A stretch of 64,000 nt of DNA, taken from the NCBI GenBank assembly GCA_965243415.1, contig OZ251549.1:1860001-1924000 (forward strand). The letters are read 5' to 3'. A program made the position numbers and the translations under genes. The notes under the pieces are model-generated. The model was not told the DNA's origin, did no database searches, and saw only the letters and a program-made list of their open reading frames with translations. Shown in pieces: positions 1-8,308 of the stretch. Origin of the DNA: G965204755 sp965243415 (lineage in GTDB: Bacteria > Acidobacteriota > Vicinamibacteria > Marinacidobacterales > Marinacidobacteraceae). The stretch's first letter is position 1; each line of letters begins with the position of its first letter.

Positions 1-167
1 TCCGGAACGGGGAAGGTGGAGAGTCCTCTGCGTTCCCGGGCCGGGGCTGGCCAGCGGCCGATGCTTCCCGATTGGCTGGCCGGACCCCTCGGGGACTGCT
101 TCGCGCGATCCCCCGGTCCGGGGCGGACACCGAACGGGGGACGACCGGCGCGGTAGCCGGGCCGCGC

Positions 168-173
168 TAGATT
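168..173 (+). promoter_or_regulatory. -10 box TAGATT, probable leaderless promoter
   Basis: TAGATT lies exactly six bases before the ATG at 180, so the usual start of transcription would coincide with the start codon. No Shine-Dalgarno-like purine run precedes the ATG. The same spacing is seen before dnaG. I see no convincing -35 box. The rest of bases 1-179 shows no gene. Confidence 0.5.
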
Positions 174-179
174 GCAGGC

Positions 180-614
180 ATGACTCGGCGGGAAGCGGTG
201 CTGGCGGCGATGGCGCCGGCGGAAGGCGATCCCCACACGCCGACCCAACTCGAGGAACTGCTCTTCCTGGTGGACCGGGAGATCCCGGGCGCCATCGGCG
301 GGCCGGTGTTCGACTTCCAGCCGCTCGCCTACGGTCCGGCCGACAAGCAGGTGTCCGTGGAAGCGGAGGCGCTGGCCGCCGACGGACTCGTCGTCATCGT
401 GCCGGTCGGCTGGCGGCGCACCTTCGCACTGACTCCGAGGGGCCAGAAGGAGGCCGATCGGATCTTCGGGGCGCTCCCGGACCGAGCGAGGGACTACCTG
501 CCGCGGGCCTCCGAGTTCGTCCTGAAGCACCGCTTCACCGAGATCGTGGCGGCGATCAATCGGGCGTATCCGGAGATGCGCGCCAACAGCGTCTTCCGCG
601 ATTTCGGCGGTTGA
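180..614 (+). CDS. Winged-helix-like small protein (Panacea/YwgA-like fold suspected)
   Basis: A 144-residue soluble protein with no signal peptide or membrane segment. Residues about 20-60 (TPTQLEELLFLVDRE, then FDFQPLAYGP) and a second half ending LTPRGQKEAD resemble the pattern of YwgA/DUF4065 (Panacea)-type proteins: an LxKLLYLxD-like helix, an F-x-YGP loop, and a winged-helix strand pair before a 'LTxxG' turn. That similarity is from memory and weak. The gene starts at what looks like a leaderless ATG and ends three bases before the Ntn-hydrolase gene, so the two are almost certainly one operon. Panacea-like domains can act as antitoxins or adaptors, so a role in controlling the downstream peptidase-like protein is possible, but this is inference from adjacency only. 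Confidence 0.6.
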   Translation: MTRREAVLAAMAPAEGDPHTPTQLEELLFLVDREIPGAIGGPVFDFQPLAYGPADKQVSVEAEALAADGLVVIVPVGWRRTFALTPRGQKEADRIFGALPDRARDYLPRASEFVLKHRFTEIVAAINRAYPEMRANSVFRDFGG

Positions 615-617
615 GTC

Positions 618-1357
618 ATGACCGCCGTCGTCGGCCTCTGGTGCCGAGACGGCGTGGTCATCGGTACCGACAGTGCCGCGACTCTCGGGACGGCTTCGTT
701 TCGGACCGTCGAACAGCCGATCGAGAAGTTGGAGGTCGTCGAAAACCGGGTCGTCATCGCCGGCGTGGGAAGCGTGGGGCACGGCCAGCGATTCCGGGTC
801 GTCGTCGAAGAGAGGTGGGCCGAGGGGCCGCCCGTCTCGGAAGTGGGATTCGCGCGTGATCTCAGCGCGGGCGCGGTACGCGACTTCCAGACCACGAAAA
901 CGCCGCGGGGAGCGTACGGCGCCCTCGTCGCCTTTCCCTGCGCGGAACGGGCGGTCCTGTGCCGGTTCGATTCGAAGGACTTCCAGCCGGAACTGGTGAC
1001 CTCCAGGCTCTGGTACTGCTCCATGGGAAGCGCCCAGGCCATCACCGATCCGTTCCTGGCATTGATGCGCGAGGTCTTCTGGAGGGAGGGCCGCCGACTG
1101 TGCACCAAGGGGCCTTCGTCGTGACCTGGGCGCTCGATCACGCGATAGCGGTGAACCCCGGCGGCGTGAACGGACCGGTGCGATTGGCCGTGTTGCGCAA
1201 CGATTCCTCCGGGCCCGTGGCCACTCTCCTCGATTCGGATGCGCTCGACTCGCATCGCGCCCTGATCGAAGACCTGAAGGGCGCGTTGCGAAGCGTGCCC
1301 CTGGAACCCCGGGTCGACGGGGCCGGGCCGGAGGTTCCCCAACCGGAAACGCCGTAG
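618..1357 (+). pseudogene. Proteasome-like Ntn hydrolase, one-base frameshift
   Basis: The first frame (618 to about 1090) begins M-T-A-V-V-G, then RDGVVIGTDSAAT, which is the proteasome beta-subunit pattern. After removal of Met the N-terminal Thr would be the nucleophile, Asp17 (numbered from Thr1) is in place, and Lys36 in PIEKLEVV may equal the catalytic Lys33. At about 1086-1090 the frame breaks: the continuation (GPPTVHQGAFVVTWALDHA, then NPGGVNGPVRLAVL) reads in the -1 frame to TAG at 1355-1357. Adding one G to the GGG at 1088-1090 restores a single protein of about 246 residues. I read this as a sequencing or assembly error, or else a recent inactivation; programmed -1 slippage is less likely. 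It starts three bases after the upstream gene with no ribosome site of its own, so translation is probably coupled. Confidence 0.75.
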
Positions 1358-1402
1358 TTCGTCGCCGTAGTTCGTCGCCGTAGTTCGTCGCCGTAGTTCG
1401 TC
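1351..1402. repeat. Four perfect 13-bp tandem copies (GCCGTAGTTCGTC)
   Basis: Copies start at 1351, 1364, 1377 and 1390 with no mismatch. The first contains the TAG stop codon of the Ntn hydrolase. The array fills the space before the convergent mqnD gene. No hairpin or protein-binding function is evident. Confidence 0.95.
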
Positions 1403-1476
1403 GTCTGTTGAGGCCCGTCGCACGCGCCGCGCAGGGCGCGACCCGGCCGAACCGCGTTCGGCGCCGACGGTGGCGC

Positions 1477-2316
1477 TTATCGGATCAACTCGAAGTCGGG
1501 GGCCTTCGGGATGACGCCGGCGCGTTCGGCCATCGCGAACAACTCGCGCAGGCCGGCTTCGCCGGAGGCGCCCATGTCGCGGGTGAGGTCCGAGACATAC
1601 ATCTTCACGAACTTCCGTCCCAGTTCCCGTTCCAGGCCGCGGCCGAACTGCAGCGCGTAGTCCAGCGCTTCCTCCTCGTTGGCGTACGCCCAGGCGATGC
1701 TCTCGCGCATGGCCCGGTTCACCTCGACGGCGAGGTCCCGGCCCAGGTCGCGCCGCACCACATCGAGTCCCAGCGGGAGCGGCAAACCGGTTTCCTCGGC
1801 GAAGCGGACGCCGAAGTCGGCGAGCCGGTGGAATCCCTGCGCCGCGTAGGTCAGTTGGCCTTCGTGGATGACCACCCCGGCGTCCGCGCCGCCCTCGCGC
1901 ACGGTTTCGAGGATCCGGTCGAAGGGGACCGCCACCGGCTCGAAGGCGCCGATGTAGCAGCGGGCCAGGAGCGCCGCGGTGGTGCGCGGTCCGGGGATTG
2001 CCACCCGGCGGCCGGCCAGGTCGGCGAGCGCGCCCGGTTCCCGACTGACGACCACCGGCCCGTAGCCCTCGCCCATGCTGGCGCCGGTGGCCATGATCCA
2101 GTAGCGGTCGGCGACCGACAGGTAGGCGTGGGCCGAGATCGCGGTGACCGGCAACTCGCCGGCGAGCGCCCGGTCGTTCAGGCTCTCGATGTCTTCCAGC
2201 ACATGTTCCACGGCGTAGTCGCGGATGCGCACCGCGCCGTTGGCCAGGGCGCAGAACATGAAGGCGTCGTCGGGGTCCGGGCTGTGCCCGATGCGGAGGA
2301 GGCGGTCGGCGGTCAA
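1477..2316 (-). CDS. mqnD: 1,4-dihydroxy-6-naphthoate synthase (menaquinone, futalosine route)
   Basis: A 279-residue protein of the MqnA/MqnD family. Its N terminus reads LRIGHSPDPDDAFMF (SPDPDD at residues 12-17), the form found in MqnD of several non-proteobacterial phyla; later blocks such as TAISAHAYLSVADRY and GASMGEGYGPVVV also fit. MqnD splits cyclic dehypoxanthine futalosine to give dihydroxynaphthoate in the cytoplasm. Length is normal (about 270-290). The start is TTG at 2316, which sits inside the first unit of the repeat array described at 2304-2753; AAGGGA lies about nine bases upstream. It is the last gene of a minus-strand run from the acyl-CoA ligase. No other mqn gene is in the window. 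MqnA (chorismate dehydratase) is a relative, but the motif favours MqnD. Confidence 0.85.
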   Translation of the reverse strand: MTADRLLRIGHSPDPDDAFMFCALANGAVRIRDYAVEHVLEDIESLNDRALAGELPVTAISAHAYLSVADRYWIMATGASMGEGYGPVVVSREPGALADLAGRRVAIPGPRTTAALLARCYIGAFEPVAVPFDRILETVREGGADAGVVIHEGQLTYAAQGFHRLADFGVRFAEETGLPLPLGLDVVRRDLGRDLAVEVNRAMRESIAWAYANEEEALDYALQFGRGLERELGRKFVKMYVSDLTRDMGASGEAGLRELFAMAERAGVIPKAPDFELIR

Positions 2317-2753
2317 GGAGGAGTCCCTTCGGTTCGGGGCGGCGGAGCGGCGGGGGGCGTGGGTTCCGCCGGGCGCGCGGAAGTATCTCCGGCGAAGCGC
2401 GCTGCCGCCGGCTCGACCTCGGCGTTGCCCCGGGCCATCCCGAACCCCGGGCCATCCCGAACCCCGGGTCGGCGGTCAGGGAGAGGGCCCCTCGGTTCGG
2501 GGCGGCGGAGCGGCGGGGGGCGTGGGTTCCGCCGGGCGCGCGGAAGGTTCTCCGGCGAGGCGCGCCGCCGCGGTTTCGACCTCGGCGCCGCCCCGGTCCA
2601 TCCACCGGGTCGGCGGTCAGGGAGAGTGCCCTTCGGTTCGGGGCGGGGGAGCGGCGGGGGGCGTCGGTTCCGCCGGGCGCGCGGGGGGATCTCCGGCGAG
2701 GCGCGCTGCCGCCGCCGCGACCTCGGCGTCGCCCCAGTCCATCCCGAATACCA
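2304..2753. repeat. Three tandem copies of the kinase gene end (141-163 bp units)
   Basis: Units start at 2304, 2467 and 2608, each with GGTCGGCGGTC; the same 11-mer recurs at 2754, just after the last unit. The third unit is the true 3' end of the kinase gene (about 46 codons and stop). The two others are diverged, non-coding copies lying between that stop and mqnD, and the first overlaps the mqnD start. The first unit also holds a 17-bp doubled stretch (GGGCCATCCCGAACCCC). The 11-mer at each unit edge suggests slippage or unequal recombination between short direct repeats. Confidence 0.9.
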
Positions 2754-3372
2754 GGTCGGCGGTCGCCTCGGCGCCGGCGAGGGCGCGGTCCTGCGCCGGG
2801 AGCGCCATCTCCGCGAAGCGGTGGCGGGTCTCGGCTTCGGTGTAACCCCGGGCGGCGGTGTCCCGGCGGAGGCGGCGTTGCAGCAGGCGTTCCGGCGCGC
2901 CCCGGAGCAGCACCCGCAGCGCCGCCGCTCCGGTGAGTCGTGCGCCCCGGAAGGCCCGTACTCCTTCGCCGATCACGAACTCCGCCGGGCCCAGGGTGCC
3001 GGCGTTGCGGCGGGCGCCGCTGGCGAAGTCGTAGGAGAAGCGGGGGACGACGGCGCCGGCGGCGAGCGCGGCGAGATGCCGCCAGAAGAGGGGGAGGTCG
3101 AGCGTTTCCGGGTCGTCGTGGTTCACGCGCACCTTCTGGGCGTGGGTGAGGTGCGAGGTGTCGCGGTAGTAGTCGTCCTGGGCCAGCACCACCGCGGTCG
3201 CCGGGGCGAGGCGTTCCGCGAGCGCCCGGGCGAAGCGGGTCTTCCCGGCGCAGGTCCAGCCGGCGATGAGCGCCAGCGGTCGGCGGGTCGGGGGTTCGTC
3301 GGGGGGGCCCGGCGGGAGGTCCGTCGCGGTGTCCGGGGGCGGGGCCTCGGGGCGGGTCGGTCTCCGCGTCAC
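2617..3372 (-). CDS. Uridine-kinase-like P-loop phosphotransferase
   Basis: A 251-residue cytoplasmic protein with Walker A GWTCAGKT at residues 38-45, followed by VVLAQDDYYRDTSHL and VNHDDPETLDLPLFWRHL, the order seen in uridine kinases and phosphoribulokinase-like enzymes (substrate-binding DDYY and the HDDPETLD block). Uridine kinase phosphorylates uridine or cytidine for pyrimidine salvage; the exact substrate here is not certain. The first 30 residues and the last 35 are Pro-rich and probably disordered. The start is GTG at 3372. The last 46 codons have been copied twice downstream. It lies 87 bases after gatB in the same direction. Confidence 0.7.
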   Translation of the reverse strand: MTRRPTRPEAPPPDTATDLPPGPPDEPPTRRPLALIAGWTCAGKTRFARALAERLAPATAVVLAQDDYYRDTSHLTHAQKVRVNHDDPETLDLPLFWRHLAALAAGAVVPRFSYDFASGARRNAGTLGPAEFVIGEGVRAFRGARLTGAAALRVLLRGAPERLLQRRLRRDTAARGYTEAETRHRFAEMALPAQDRALAGAEATADLVFGMDWGDAEVAAAAARLAGDPPARPAEPTPPAAPPPRTEGHSP

Positions 3373-3459
3373 CGCGCGTTCGCGGAGGTCACTCCCCCGA
3401 CCGGCGCAGCGCCGGCACCCCCAAGAGAGTCGTCGCGCGGTCCCACGCGTTCGCGGAAG

Positions 3460-5058
3460 TCACTCGCTCGGCCCGCCGTCACCGGACCCGCCGGCGCCGG
3501 ACCCGCTGCCGGCGGACCGGACCTCGTTCGACGCGCCGTCCCCGGTTTCGCCGCCCCCGGCCCCGTCGTTCTCTCCGGCGAGTGCGCGTTCGAGGGCGGC
3601 CCGGACTTCCACGGCGGCGGCGCGGCCGCCGAGAGCGCGCATCGCCCGGCCCATGAAGGCGCCGATGGCTTTCTTGTTCCCGGCGCGCCAGGCGTCCCGG
3701 TCCTTCGGGTTCTCGGCGACGAGCCGGGCGGCGAGGGTCTCCAGTTCGGAGTCGGCGGCCCGGTCGGCGAGGCCGAGTTCCTCGACGAGAGCCTCCGCGC
3801 CGCGATCGCTCTCGCACATCGCGGCGAACACCTTCCGCGCGGCGCTGCGGGGCAGGGTTCCGGACGCGCGCAGGTGGACCAGTCCGCCGAGGCGCACCGG
3901 ATCCACCGCGAACCGCCCGTCCTGTTTCTCCCGCGCCAGGACCTCGCCGGTGACCCAGCGGGCCGCGGTCCGCGCCGCCGCCTCCGTCGGGGAACCCTTC
4001 GCCACCGCGGCGGTCAGCGTCTGCTCGTAGTAGTCGGCGAGGTCGCGGCGGGCGGCGATGCGCTCCGCCTGGTCGGCGGCGATCCGGTGCTCCTCCCGAT
4101 ACCGGGCGGCGCGGTCTTCGGGGAATTCCGGCAGTCGCCGGCGCTGCTGCTCCACCAGGCCGTCGGGCAGGCACACCGGGGGCAGGTCGGGGTCCGGGAA
4201 GTAGCGGTAGTCCTCGGCTTCCTCCTTGGTCCGCATCGCTTCGGTCTGCCCCTTCGACTCGTCGAAGAGACGGGTTTCCACCGCCACCGGTTCGCCGCGC
4301 TCGAGCAGGGTCCGGTGGCGTTTCTCCTCGAAGCGGAGCGCGCGCTCCAGGTAACGGAACGAGTTGAGGTTCTTGAGTTCCACCCGGGCGCCCAGTTCGG
4401 TGCTGCCCCGCTCCCGCACCGAGATATTGCCGTCGACCCGCAGGTTGCCCTTCTCCATGTCGGCGTCCGAGATGCCGGCGAACACCATCCGCGACTTCAG
4501 CAGCCGGGCGTAGGCGCCGGCGTCGGCGGCGGTGCGCAGATCGGTTTCGCTGACCACCTCGATGAGGGGAACGCCGGCGCGGTTGAAGTCCACGCCGCTG
4601 CGATCCCCGGCGCCGGGGAAACCGGCGTGGACCAGTTTGCCGGCGTCCTCTTCGAGTTGGACGCGGTTGATGCGGACGCGCCGCGCCGGGGATTCCTCCT
4701 CGTTCCCGTCTGCTGCCGGGAGGTCGAGGAAGCCGTTCACGGCGATCGGGCGCTCGAATTGGGTGATCTGGTAGCCCTTGGGGAGATCCGGGTAGAAGTA
4801 GTTCTTCCGTTCGAAGACCGATTCCTCGGGGATCTCGCAGTTCAGGGCCAGTCCCGCCAGCACCGCCAACTCGACCGCCCGGCGGTTCGGCACCGGGAGC
4901 GCCCCGGGGAGCCCGTAACAGACCGGACAGACATTCGTGTTCGGCGGCGCCCCGAAGACATTGGCGCAGGCGCAGAACAGTTTGCTGCGGGTATCGAGTT
5001 GGACATGGACCTCGAGCCCGATGTCCGTCTGCCAGGGATCCGCCGCTGCCGCCGCCAT
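3460..5058 (-). CDS. gatB: Asp-tRNA(Asn)/Glu-tRNA(Gln) amidotransferase subunit B
   Basis: A 532-residue GatB. The N terminus carries GLEVHVQLDTRSKLFC and NTNVCPVCYGLPGALP, with the Cys pairs of the zinc site, then ERKNYFYPDLPKGYQITQ, all hallmark GatB blocks. The last 30% is the helical GatB/YqeY tail domain. GatB activates and amidates mischarged Asp-tRNA or Glu-tRNA using ammonia from GatA; gatA and gatC are not in the window. A strong ribosome site (GGAGG) sits directly before the ATG at 5058. The last 35 residues are Gly/Ser/Asp-rich and look appended. It is 75 bases downstream of the acyl-CoA ligase and probably co-transcribed with it. Confidence 0.97.
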   Translation of the reverse strand: MAAAAADPWQTDIGLEVHVQLDTRSKLFCACANVFGAPPNTNVCPVCYGLPGALPVPNRRAVELAVLAGLALNCEIPEESVFERKNYFYPDLPKGYQITQFERPIAVNGFLDLPAADGNEEESPARRVRINRVQLEEDAGKLVHAGFPGAGDRSGVDFNRAGVPLIEVVSETDLRTAADAGAYARLLKSRMVFAGISDADMEKGNLRVDGNISVRERGSTELGARVELKNLNSFRYLERALRFEEKRHRTLLERGEPVAVETRLFDESKGQTEAMRTKEEAEDYRYFPDPDLPPVCLPDGLVEQQRRRLPEFPEDRAARYREEHRIAADQAERIAARRDLADYYEQTLTAAVAKGSPTEAAARTAARWVTGEVLAREKQDGRFAVDPVRLGGLVHLRASGTLPRSAARKVFAAMCESDRGAEALVEELGLADRAADSELETLAARLVAENPKDRDAWRAGNKKAIGAFMGRAMRALGGRAAAVEVRAALERALAGENDGAGGGETGDGASNEVRSAGSGSGAGGSGDGGPSE

Positions 5059-5133
5059 ACCTCCCTCCGGTCTCCGACTCGGCTCCGATCCAGAAGTGGG
5101 GATTCCAGGTGCGGAGGTTTCGGACGCGGCGGA

Positions 5134-6921
5134 TCAGGCGTAGAGCGCTTCGATCCGGTCGGCGTAGCGCTCGGTGACCACGCGCCGCTTCACCTTCAGG
5201 GTCGGCGTCAACTCGCCGCCCTCGATGGAGAAGACTTCGGCGACCACCGCGATCTTCTTGACGCGCTCGAAGGAGGCCAGATCACTCCCGAGCCGGTCCA
5301 CTTCCGCCTGCAGGTGCGCCTGCACCTTCCCGTTCGCCGCCATCTCGGCCGGCGAGGAGGCCTCGACCCCGTTCTCCCGGCACCAGGCGGCGAGCCCGTC
5401 GAAGTCCGGCGCCACCAGGGCCGACAGGTAGGGTTTGCCGTCGCCGACCATGACCACTTCGGCGATCACCGGGCTGGTCTTGAGGACGCCCTCGATCGGC
5501 TGCGGGGCGACATTCTTGCCGCCGGCGGTGACCAGCAGGTCCTTCTTGCGGTCGGTGATGCGGAGGAAACCGTCGCGATCGACTTCGCCCACATCTCCGG
5601 TATGGAACCAGCCGTCCCGGATGACCGCCTCGGTGGCGCTCCGGTCTCCGTAGTAGCCCTTCATGACATTGTGGCCGCGGCAGAGGATCTCGCCGTCGGC
5701 GGCGATCTTCACCTCGACGCCTTCGACGATCTGCCCGACGGTTCCGAAGCGGAAAGCGCCGGGGCGGTTCACGGTGATCACCGGACTGGTCTCGGTGAGG
5801 CCGTAGCCCTCGATGACCAGCCAGCCGGCGGCGAGGAAGAACTCGGCCACTTCCCGGGGCAGGGCCGCGCCGCCGGAGACGAAGAGCCGCATCCGGCCGC
5901 CGAGGCGGGCGTGCAACTTGGAGAAGACCAGTTTCGTGGCCAGCCCGTAGCGCACCTTGAGCCCGAAACCGGGCGCGGTCCCCTCCTGCCGGCAGCGGCC
6001 CATCTCGTGCCCGACGCGGAAGGCCCAGTGGAAGATCTTCTGCTTGAGCGGGCTCCCGGCGGCGGCGGACTCCAGCACCCGGTCGCGCATCTTCTCGTAG
6101 AAGCGCGGCACGCAGGCCATGATCGTCGGCTTCACCTCGCCGATGTTCTCGACCAGTTTGTCCATGCTCTCGGCGATCGCGATGGGCACGCCGCAGTGCG
6201 GATAGAGGTAGTGCGCCACCATCCGCGCGAACACATGGCTGTACGGGAGCACCGACATCGCCAGGTCGTCTTCCCGGAAGGCCAGCACCTTCGCCGAGAC
6301 CAGGGCGTTCCGCACCAGGTTCTGCTGGGTCAGCATCACCCCTTTGGGGTTCCCGGTGGTGCCGGAGGTGTAGATGATGGTGGCGGTGTCGCCCGGCTCG
6401 ACCGCGGCGGCGTGGCGTCCCGGCGCCTCCGGATCCCCCCGGCGGGCGGCCTGGCCGACTTCCTTCACCGACTCCCAGGTCTCGGCCTCGTACCCCTCCG
6501 CGGACGGCGCGTCGAGGGCGAAGAGCGCCTTCGCGTCCGGGAGATCGCCGAGCACCGAAGCCAGTTTCGCCTGCTGTTCGACGCTGCCGGCGATGAGCGC
6601 CTTCGCGCCCGAATCCCGGGCGATGTAGGCGGCCTGCTTCGCGGTCAGGGTCGGGTAGATCGGCACCGTCACCGCGCCCAGGATCTGCAGCGCCGCCTCG
6701 ATCTCGAACCATTCCACCCGGTTCTCGGAGAGCAGCACCACCCGGTCGCCCCGGTCGATCCCCCGGGCGGCGAGCCCCATGGCGGCGTCGCGGGCGCGCT
6801 CGAGCCACTCGCCGCCGGTGACCGTCCTCCACTCGCCCCCGTGCTTGTGCAGCAGGGCCGGCTGATCCTTCCGGCGCCCGCAGGCGTCGGCCAGCAACTG
6901 GTTCAGGGTGCGGATTTCCAT
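5134..6921 (-). CDS. Long-chain acyl-CoA synthetase (AMP-forming)
   Basis: A 595-residue ANL-superfamily ligase. The AMP-binding P-loop motif IIYTSGTTGNPKG is at about residues 184-197, followed by YGLTETSPV and the hinge/catalytic region WFHTGDVGEVDRDGFLRITDRKKD, and a C-terminal KVKRR segment. These match the FadD15-type bacterial long-chain fatty-acid CoA ligases, which make acyl-AMP and then acyl-CoA, usually at the inner membrane. The ATG at 6921 is preceded by GGAGG and by a TAGAAT -10 box at 6950-6955, so it is the likely head of the run down to mqnD. Substrate chain length is inferred from family only. Confidence 0.93.
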   Translation of the reverse strand: MEIRTLNQLLADACGRRKDQPALLHKHGGEWRTVTGGEWLERARDAAMGLAARGIDRGDRVVLLSENRVEWFEIEAALQILGAVTVPIYPTLTAKQAAYIARDSGAKALIAGSVEQQAKLASVLGDLPDAKALFALDAPSAEGYEAETWESVKEVGQAARRGDPEAPGRHAAAVEPGDTATIIYTSGTTGNPKGVMLTQQNLVRNALVSAKVLAFREDDLAMSVLPYSHVFARMVAHYLYPHCGVPIAIAESMDKLVENIGEVKPTIMACVPRFYEKMRDRVLESAAAGSPLKQKIFHWAFRVGHEMGRCRQEGTAPGFGLKVRYGLATKLVFSKLHARLGGRMRLFVSGGAALPREVAEFFLAAGWLVIEGYGLTETSPVITVNRPGAFRFGTVGQIVEGVEVKIAADGEILCRGHNVMKGYYGDRSATEAVIRDGWFHTGDVGEVDRDGFLRITDRKKDLLVTAGGKNVAPQPIEGVLKTSPVIAEVVMVGDGKPYLSALVAPDFDGLAAWCRENGVEASSPAEMAANGKVQAHLQAEVDRLGSDLASFERVKKIAVVAEVFSIEGGELTPTLKVKRRVVTERYADRIEALYA

Positions 6922-6949
6922 GGGTTCCGATCCTCCGGGAAGGGGGTGC

Positions 6950-6955
6950 GATTCT
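6950..6955 (-). promoter_or_regulatory. -10 box TAGAAT for the acyl-CoA ligase
   Basis: Reading the minus strand, TAGAAT is followed by a leader of about 22 bases carrying GGAGG and then the ATG at 6921. No -35 hexamer is obvious, as for most promoters in this window. Confidence 0.55.
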
Positions 6956-7196
6956 ACGGGAGCCGGGCGGGCCGGCGTCGGCGGTCGGCCCGGACCGGGG
7001 CGCCGACGGGGCGGCGGGTCGTGGCCCCGGTCGTGGCTCGAAGCCGTGGCGCCGTGCGGGTGGGGAGGGCCGCCCGGGCCTCTCCGATCGCCCGCGATCC
7101 CGGCGGTCGCGCCCTCGCAGTGGGGTCCGGAGTCCGCTTCCCGTCGGTCGGGCGTCGGGGCCGCCGCCGTACCCGGAGGAACGCCGCGCGGCTGGC

Positions 7197-7202
7197 TACA
7201 CT
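7197..7202 (+). promoter_or_regulatory. Possible -10 box TACACT
   Basis: TACACT in a GC-rich spacer, about 107 bases before the likely start of the small gene at 7316. The remainder of 6956-7315 shows no other feature. Confidence 0.3.
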
Positions 7203-7315
7203 CCGTTCCCGTTCATCCCCGGACTTCCTCATCGGTCTCCTCTCGTGTTTCGCAGGGCCGCGCGGAGGTCGGCGCCATCGGAGATCCGCCGGCGCCGCAG
7301 GTCCGTCGGGGCCTG

Positions 7316-7777
7316 ATGGAGGTTTCCGTCGGCGCCCGCCGGCCGGACGCACGGGCCGCGCGAGACGAAAGGGTCGAGCGGTTCGCCGATCGTCTTCGAG
7401 GGGCGTTCGAGTCCGAACCGTTCGCAGACGGGATGGACCATCCGGCGGACGAGGTCCTGGAGTCCGGACTGCGTTCGGAGGAACGCGCCGCGATCCTGGC
7501 CTGGTTGGAGTCGCTGTACGGCGGCGTCGAGAGTCCGGCCTTCCTCGCCTTCGTCCTGAGATGCCTGGGACGCCACGATCCGGGTACTGCCGAGTGGAGA
7601 GTCGGAATCGTCCGCAGGGCGTTGGCTCACGACCGCCTGGAAGTGCGGGACGCGGCGCTCCAGGCGGCGGAGTCCTGGGCCGGCGTCGAGATGGTTCGGG
7701 TCCTCCGGGCGCACGACGAGCCGGTGGCCTGGCTGGCCGGGAGCATCGACCAGGTCGTTTCCGATCTCGGCGGCTGA
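7316..7777 (+). CDS. Conserved-looking protein of unknown function, alpha-helical
   Basis: From ATG 7316 the product is 153 residues. The upstream part of the same frame is Pro/Gly/Arg noise, which is why I start here. The body is rich in amphipathic helices: HPADEVLESGLRSEERAAI, then FVLRCLGRHDPGTAEWRVG and LEVRDAALQAAESWAG, reminiscent of HEAT/ARM-type helical hairpins. I recall similar unnamed proteins but no function. There is no signal peptide and no partner gene beside it; it stands alone between the acyl-CoA ligase promoter and a stretch without genes. Confidence 0.6.
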   Translation: MEVSVGARRPDARAARDERVERFADRLRGAFESEPFADGMDHPADEVLESGLRSEERAAILAWLESLYGGVESPAFLAFVLRCLGRHDPGTAEWRVGIVRRALAHDRLEVRDAALQAAESWAGVEMVRVLRAHDEPVAWLAGSIDQVVSDLGG

Positions 7778-8308
7778 CTCGTCTTCCGGCTCGGATTCAT
7801 TACCCGGTCGAAGCGCGACCCGCACGGCGCCGCTGACGGTCGGGGCGATCCCGGCAGAGGCCCGTGACCGCGGATCAGGGCATCGAAGACCACACGCGGT
7901 CTGCTCCGGCGCAGTCCGACGGCCGAGTCGAGCGAGTTTGCGCCCGGCCGCTCCGGCGATCGCTACGGCTCGGGGTCGTGACGGTCCGGGCGATTCTCGC
8001 CGCCGGGCTCGACGCTGCGGTTCGTCTTCGGCTCTCCGGGGCTTCGCGTTCTTCGGTCCGTCATGCCGGGTTCGGCGAAGCCCGCATCGCCGGCCTCCTG
8101 CCGAAGTGGACGCGGGCCCGGTGTCAGCCGGGGCGGGAGGAGGCCGCCGCTTCCGGATCGAGGCGGAAGAGGGAAACGATCGGCGGGAGCCGGGCAGCGG
8201 GCTCGACTGCCGCGAACGAGATCGGGCGGCTCGGCTTCGAATCCTCGCCGGCGAAGGGCCGGGCGCCGCGGTCGGCCGCCGCCACCGGGAGGGCGGCGCG
8301 CCCGGGGC
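7778..8308. other. 531-bp stretch without a convincing gene
   Basis: Open frames exist on both strands but show Arg/Pro/Gly-rich noise and no family pattern. The helicase gene ends at 8309. No repeat or terminator hairpin is obvious. Confidence 0.5.

Noticed and set aside
1408..7836. A plus-strand open frame of over 2,000 codons opposite mqnD, the kinase, gatB and the acyl-CoA ligase
   Set aside because: It mirrors four well-supported minus-strand genes, shows no family pattern, and arises because stop codons are rare at this GC content. The same holds for the plus-strand frame at about 8063-14431 and others like it.
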